This document shows, piece after piece, positions 6,268 to 8,583 of a stretch of 8,583 nt of DNA. The stretch spans positions 1 to 8,583 of the forward strand of contig CAPEBR010000066.1 in NCBI GenBank assembly GCA_948602995.1. The letters run 5' to 3'. The stretch's first letter is position 1; every line of letters begins with the position of its first letter. Source of the stretch: an uncultured Dorea sp. (GTDB lineage Bacteria > Bacillota > Clostridia > Lachnospirales > Lachnospiraceae). Under the pieces are notes generated by a model. That model had not been told where the DNA came from. It saw nothing but the letters and a program-made list of their open reading frames with translations, and ran no database searches. The translations under genes and the position numbers were made by a program.

Positions 6268-6414
6268 GTTACTATTCACGGGTCAGGAATGCGCGTAAGC
6301 TGCGCATTCCGTAAGAACGTGATTCAAGGGTGAGGGGCGATTTTTGCGCAGCAAAACTTTAAATATCGCCCCGAATCGTTACTATGAGCGGCCTCCTGGG
6401 CCGTGAATAGTAAC
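6268..6414. repeat. Structured intergenic repeat RE1, copy 2 (second of a tandem pair)
   Basis: This 147-base element is bounded by GTTACTATTCACGG and CCGTGAATAGTAAC, a perfect inverted pair. It contains stem GGAATGCGC/GCGCATTCC (6286-6294 with 6302-6310) and the conserved core 6309-6334. The two-part hairpin is GGGGCGAT/ATCGCCCC (6334-6341 with 6365-6372) around TTTTGC/GCAAAA (6342-6347 with 6351-6356). The 3' hairpin 6378-6414 pairs GTTACTAT with ATAGTAAC and CGGCC with GGCCG. It lies between divergent genes, so its transcription is not obvious. Confidence 0.85.
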
Positions 6415-6438
6415 TAATAACAAATATTATCAATCATA

Positions 6439-6467
6439 TTTCCAAACGCTGACTAGAATGGTATAAT
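6439..6467 (+). promoter_or_regulatory. Promoter (extended -10) for the membrane-protein/aminotransferase pair
   Basis: TGGTATAAT (6459-6467) is a perfect extended -10. TTTCCA (6439-6444) lies 17 bases upstream as a weaker -35. The start would be near 6474, just before the repeat at 6477, so the whole element would be transcribed as leader. Confidence 0.65.
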
Positions 6468-6476
6468 AGTTGTAAA

Positions 6477-6692
6477 CTAGTATAACCCGCACTAATTAAC
6501 CGTACGTTTCACTTGTCTAAATTTCCATCTGCCGCGTTGGTCTACACTCCGTTACGGTCCGCGCTGAACATGTGCCACTGGCACATAGCGCCGTCAATCG
6601 GCGCAGCCACCGCTACGCCTCGTTCCTCCGCCTTGCAGGCTGAAAATTTTTCCTGCGTGAAACGTATCGGTAATTAGTGTGGATTATACTAG
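6477..6692. repeat. MITE-like element with long terminal inverted repeats
   Basis: The element is 216 bases long. Its ends CTAGTATAACCCGCACTAAT and, inverted, CTAGTATAATCCACACTAAT continue as imperfect inverted repeats of about 36 bases, up to GTTTCAC on each side. Inside are perfect hairpins ATGTGCC/GGCACAT (6570-6576 with 6580-6586) and GCGCCG/CGGCGC (6588-6593 with 6599-6604). There is no reading frame of note, so it would be non-autonomous or a structured repeat. A second copy begins at 8530. It separates the promoter at 6439-6467 from the gene at 6720. CTAG stands at both ends and could be a target sequence or part of the repeat. Confidence 0.8.
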
Positions 6693-6719
6693 AAAAGAAT
6701 ACTTTAGGAGTGTTTGCGT

Positions 6720-7382
6720 ATGAAAGAGGATAGGAAAAAGCGAATATTTTTCATTACAGTCGTTTTTGTGGCAGCGGTTTCCTTATTTTCAGGGTGGTAT
6801 TTTACATTAAGGAAGGGCGTCTATATAGCCGATACGTTCTACTATAAAATAAATCTGGATAAATATGCTCATAGCAGATCCGACTACATTGAGGTTCTTT
6901 CGGAGCATTCGTATAAAATCGTATCAAAATCAGATGAAAGGACAGTCTCTCTGACATCTAAAGAGAATGCGCTGAGCTTTTCCTTTTCGGACGGAACCTC
7001 GGTGACCGGATTATGGAACGGCGAATTTCTCACAGATTCAGATGGCCTTCCGTTAGAGTACGAAAATCTTCAGATTACAGTTAATAATGCACCTGTGCCC
7101 GTCAGTGATTCGGCCTATTGCCAGGCATTGTGCAGGATCCACTTTGGAGACTATGAAACGGTTTCAGCCTGGTATATCCAGATATTTGGAAGCCTGATTT
7201 ATATATGGGGCCTCGTATCCATTCTATATCCGGATAATGTCTATTTCTTTCTCCAGAGATGGCGGTTCAGGGATCTGGAGCTGTCTGAAACCGGCAGACT
7301 GCTGGAACAGGCCGGCGGTGCAGTCCTTACGATTATGGGGATTGCAATTATGTCCGGAATTATGCAGATGCTGATACACTAA
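6720..7382 (+). CDS. Unrecognised membrane protein with three hydrophobic segments
   Basis: The product has 220 residues from the ATG at 6720, which has AGGAG nine bases upstream. A TTG six bases earlier would leave only three bases of spacing. After a basic N-terminus comes a membrane segment at about 9-30. A polar, strand-rich region of about 115 residues follows (about 33-148), containing FYYKINLDKY, SLTSKENALSFSFSDG and two cysteines (CQALC). Two more hydrophobic segments lie at about 151-170 and 199-218, separated by a PDNVYFFLQRWRFRDLE loop and a GG. This end faintly recalls small DUF6199-type membrane domains, at low confidence. With one N-terminal and two C-terminal segments, the polar domain is probably outside the cell. 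The PLP enzyme gene starts 27 bases downstream, so the two are probably cotranscribed. The function is unknown. Confidence 0.8.
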   Translation: MKEDRKKRIFFITVVFVAAVSLFSGWYFTLRKGVYIADTFYYKINLDKYAHSRSDYIEVLSEHSYKIVSKSDERTVSLTSKENALSFSFSDGTSVTGLWNGEFLTDSDGLPLEYENLQITVNNAPVPVSDSAYCQALCRIHFGDYETVSAWYIQIFGSLIYIWGLVSILYPDNVYFFLQRWRFRDLELSETGRLLEQAGGAVLTIMGIAIMSGIMQMLIH

Positions 7383-7409
7383 GGAACTGTTAAGAAAGAA
7401 GGTATAATA

Positions 7410-8534
7410 ATGTCAGAAAGTAAAAAACAGACACGTCCCGCGTTTCATGGGAGTGACATCGAACAGATCGAAAAGTATTATGGAATACCAGGGGATCAGA
7501 TTGTAAAATTTGGCGCCAATGTCAATCCTCTTGGCCTGTCCGGTTCCGTAAAAAAGGCCCTGGCAGAACATCTGGATATTATTACCAGTTATCCTGACAG
7601 GGATTATAAGGGTCTGCGGAGAGTGATCGCCGCCTACTGCGGTACAGAGATGGATTATGTGGTTACCGGGAATGGTTCCACTGAGCTGATCTCGCTTCTG
7701 ATCAGCCAGCGCAGGGCAAAACACGCACTGGTAATTGGCCCCACTTACTCGGAATATGAAAGGGAGCTGTCTCTTACCGGAGGTCAGATCTCCAAATATT
7801 ATCTGAATGAAGCCCGGAATTTCCGGCTGGATATAGAGGATTTTGAAACTGCTCTCTCAAATGACGTCGATTTCCTGATCCTGTGCAATCCCAACAACCC
7901 CACCTCATCTGCCCTTACGCAGGATGAGCTTAAGATCGTGGCAGAGATCTGCAAAAAACACAGGATCTTTATTATGATTGATGAAACCTATGTGGAATTT
8001 GCCCCATCCGTGGAGAATATTACTGCTGTCCCCCTGGTAAAAGATTTTGATAATCTGATGGTCCTCCGGGGTGTATCCAAGTTCTTTGCTGCTCCCGGAC
8101 TGCGCCTGGGGTATGGAATTACCAGTAACCAGGACTTCCTTGATAACCTGAAAAAGCATCAGAACCCCTGGTCGCTGAACAGTATCGGGGCCTATGCCGG
8201 CGAACTGATGCTCCAGGACCAGGATTACATCCGGCGTACCAGGGATCTGATCCACACGGAACGCCTCCAGTGTCTGGAAACCCTGGGAGGATTCCCTCAT
8301 GTAAAGGCATATCCTGCCTACGGAAATTTTATTCTGGTAAAGCTTTTGGAAGAAGGGCTGACATCCTTTGAAGTCTTTGAACATGCTATAAGGCAGGGAA
8401 TGATGATCCGGGACTGCTCATCCTTCGAAGGTCTTCCGGGAGAATATATTCGCTTCTGCATCATGAATCCTAAAGATAATACAAGGCTTTTGAACTGTAT
8501 ACGTTACTGTTCACACAGGTCTGTGCAATACTAG
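7410..8534 (+). CDS. PLP-dependent aminotransferase-fold enzyme, CobD/HisC-like
   Basis: The 374-residue protein starts at the ATG at 7410, with AGAAGG seven bases upstream. It is a fold-type I PLP enzyme: GNGSTE (87-92) for phosphate binding, NPNNPT (160-165), D191 and Y194 in DETYVEF, Schiff-base K224 in GVSKFFAAPGLRLGY with R232, and R348 in YIRFC for the carboxylate. The N-terminal HGSDIEQIEKYYGIP and the following NVNPLG fit threonine-phosphate decarboxylase (CobD) better than histidinol-phosphate aminotransferase (HisC), but no cobalamin or histidine gene is nearby, so the substrate stays open. The last ten residues (365-374) come from repeat RE1, and the stop codon lies in the adjacent MITE-like element. 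The native end was probably near residue 364, and the active-site residues are unaffected. Confidence 0.88.
   Translation: MSESKKQTRPAFHGSDIEQIEKYYGIPGDQIVKFGANVNPLGLSGSVKKALAEHLDIITSYPDRDYKGLRRVIAAYCGTEMDYVVTGNGSTELISLLISQRRAKHALVIGPTYSEYERELSLTGGQISKYYLNEARNFRLDIEDFETALSNDVDFLILCNPNNPTSSALTQDELKIVAEICKKHRIFIMIDETYVEFAPSVENITAVPLVKDFDNLMVLRGVSKFFAAPGLRLGYGITSNQDFLDNLKKHQNPWSLNSIGAYAGELMLQDQDYIRRTRDLIHTERLQCLETLGGFPHVKAYPAYGNFILVKLLEEGLTSFEVFEHAIRQGMMIRDCSSFEGLPGEYIRFCIMNPKDNTRLLNCIRYCSHRSVQY
8503..8529. repeat. RE1 left end, truncated, inside the 3' end of the PLP enzyme gene
   Basis: The first 17 bases (GTTACTGTTCACACAGG) are identical to 6162-6178. The next eight match 6179-6186 with two differences. 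Similarity stops where the MITE-like element begins at 8530. The unit is either broken or interrupted by that insertion. Confidence 0.75.
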
Positions 8535-8583
8535 TATAACCCACACTAATTAACCGTACGTTTCACTTGTCTAAATTTCCATC
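8530..8583. repeat. Second copy of the MITE-like element, cut by the window end
   Basis: All 54 visible bases match 6476-6529 in the same orientation except one (G6489 against A8543). The stop codon of the PLP enzyme gene (8532-8534) lies in its terminal inverted repeat. Confidence 0.85.

Noticed and set aside
4785..6414. RE1 copies as a CRISPR array
   Set aside because: Units are few, long and internally paired, with no regular short repeat and unique spacer pattern and no cas genes.
6477..6692. Insertion sequence with its own transposase
   Set aside because: The element is only 216 bases with no usable reading frame, and no transposase is present in the window. It is at most a non-autonomous element.
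7413..8384. Minus-strand frames of 63-159 codons inside the PLP enzyme gene
   Set aside because: They are shadows of a well-supported enzyme. None has a ribosome binding site or recognisable domain.

Overview
The window looks like chromosome of a Gram-positive gut clostridium, most likely family Lachnospiraceae. The evidence is moderate-to-low GC, strong AGGAGG-type ribosome binding sites, sigma-A promoters with 17-18 bp spacers, a Cys-rich DUF1847 protein, a hybrid histidine kinase paired with a lipoprotein binding protein, and abundant structured intergenic repeats. This placement is inference from sequence character, not a database match.

Layout. Positions 1-391 hold three tRNA genes: tRNA-Thr(TGT, cut by the window edge) and tRNA-Glu(TTC) on the minus strand, and tRNA-Ser(CGA) on the plus strand. 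They are fired by divergent promoters at 193-221 and 266-295. Positions 392-742 have no protein gene. They hold a perfect 34-base palindrome, a second hairpin region, and a possible plus-strand small RNA ending in a good intrinsic terminator at 692-722. Positions 743-4718 are a two-gene minus-strand operon: a hybrid sensor kinase (862 aa, two receiver domains), then a lipoprotein extracellular solute-binding protein whose start overlaps the kinase stop by one base. No permease is present, so the binding protein may be a co-sensor rather than a transporter part. Next come two single-gene minus-strand units, each with its own promoter: a PilZ (c-di-GMP-binding) protein and a DUF1847 putative metal-binding protein. 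The right side is a plus-strand pair: an unrecognised three-segment membrane protein and a CobD/HisC-like PLP enzyme.

The most unusual content is between the genes. A repeat family (called RE1 here), built from GTTACTRTTCAC half-sites around a conserved core, occurs at 4785-4930, as a tandem double unit at 6162-6414, as a bare hairpin at 5361-5412, and as a broken end at 8503-8529. Its core stems differ in sequence but keep their pairing and geometry in all three complete units, which points to selection on structure. A second, MITE-like element (216 bp, about 36 bp terminal inverted repeats) sits in the leader of the membrane-protein gene at 6477-6692. It reappears in the same orientation from 8530, inserted at or within an RE1 copy. 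The last ten residues and the stop codon of the PLP enzyme are encoded by these two repeats. No transposase, CRISPR array or phage gene is visible.
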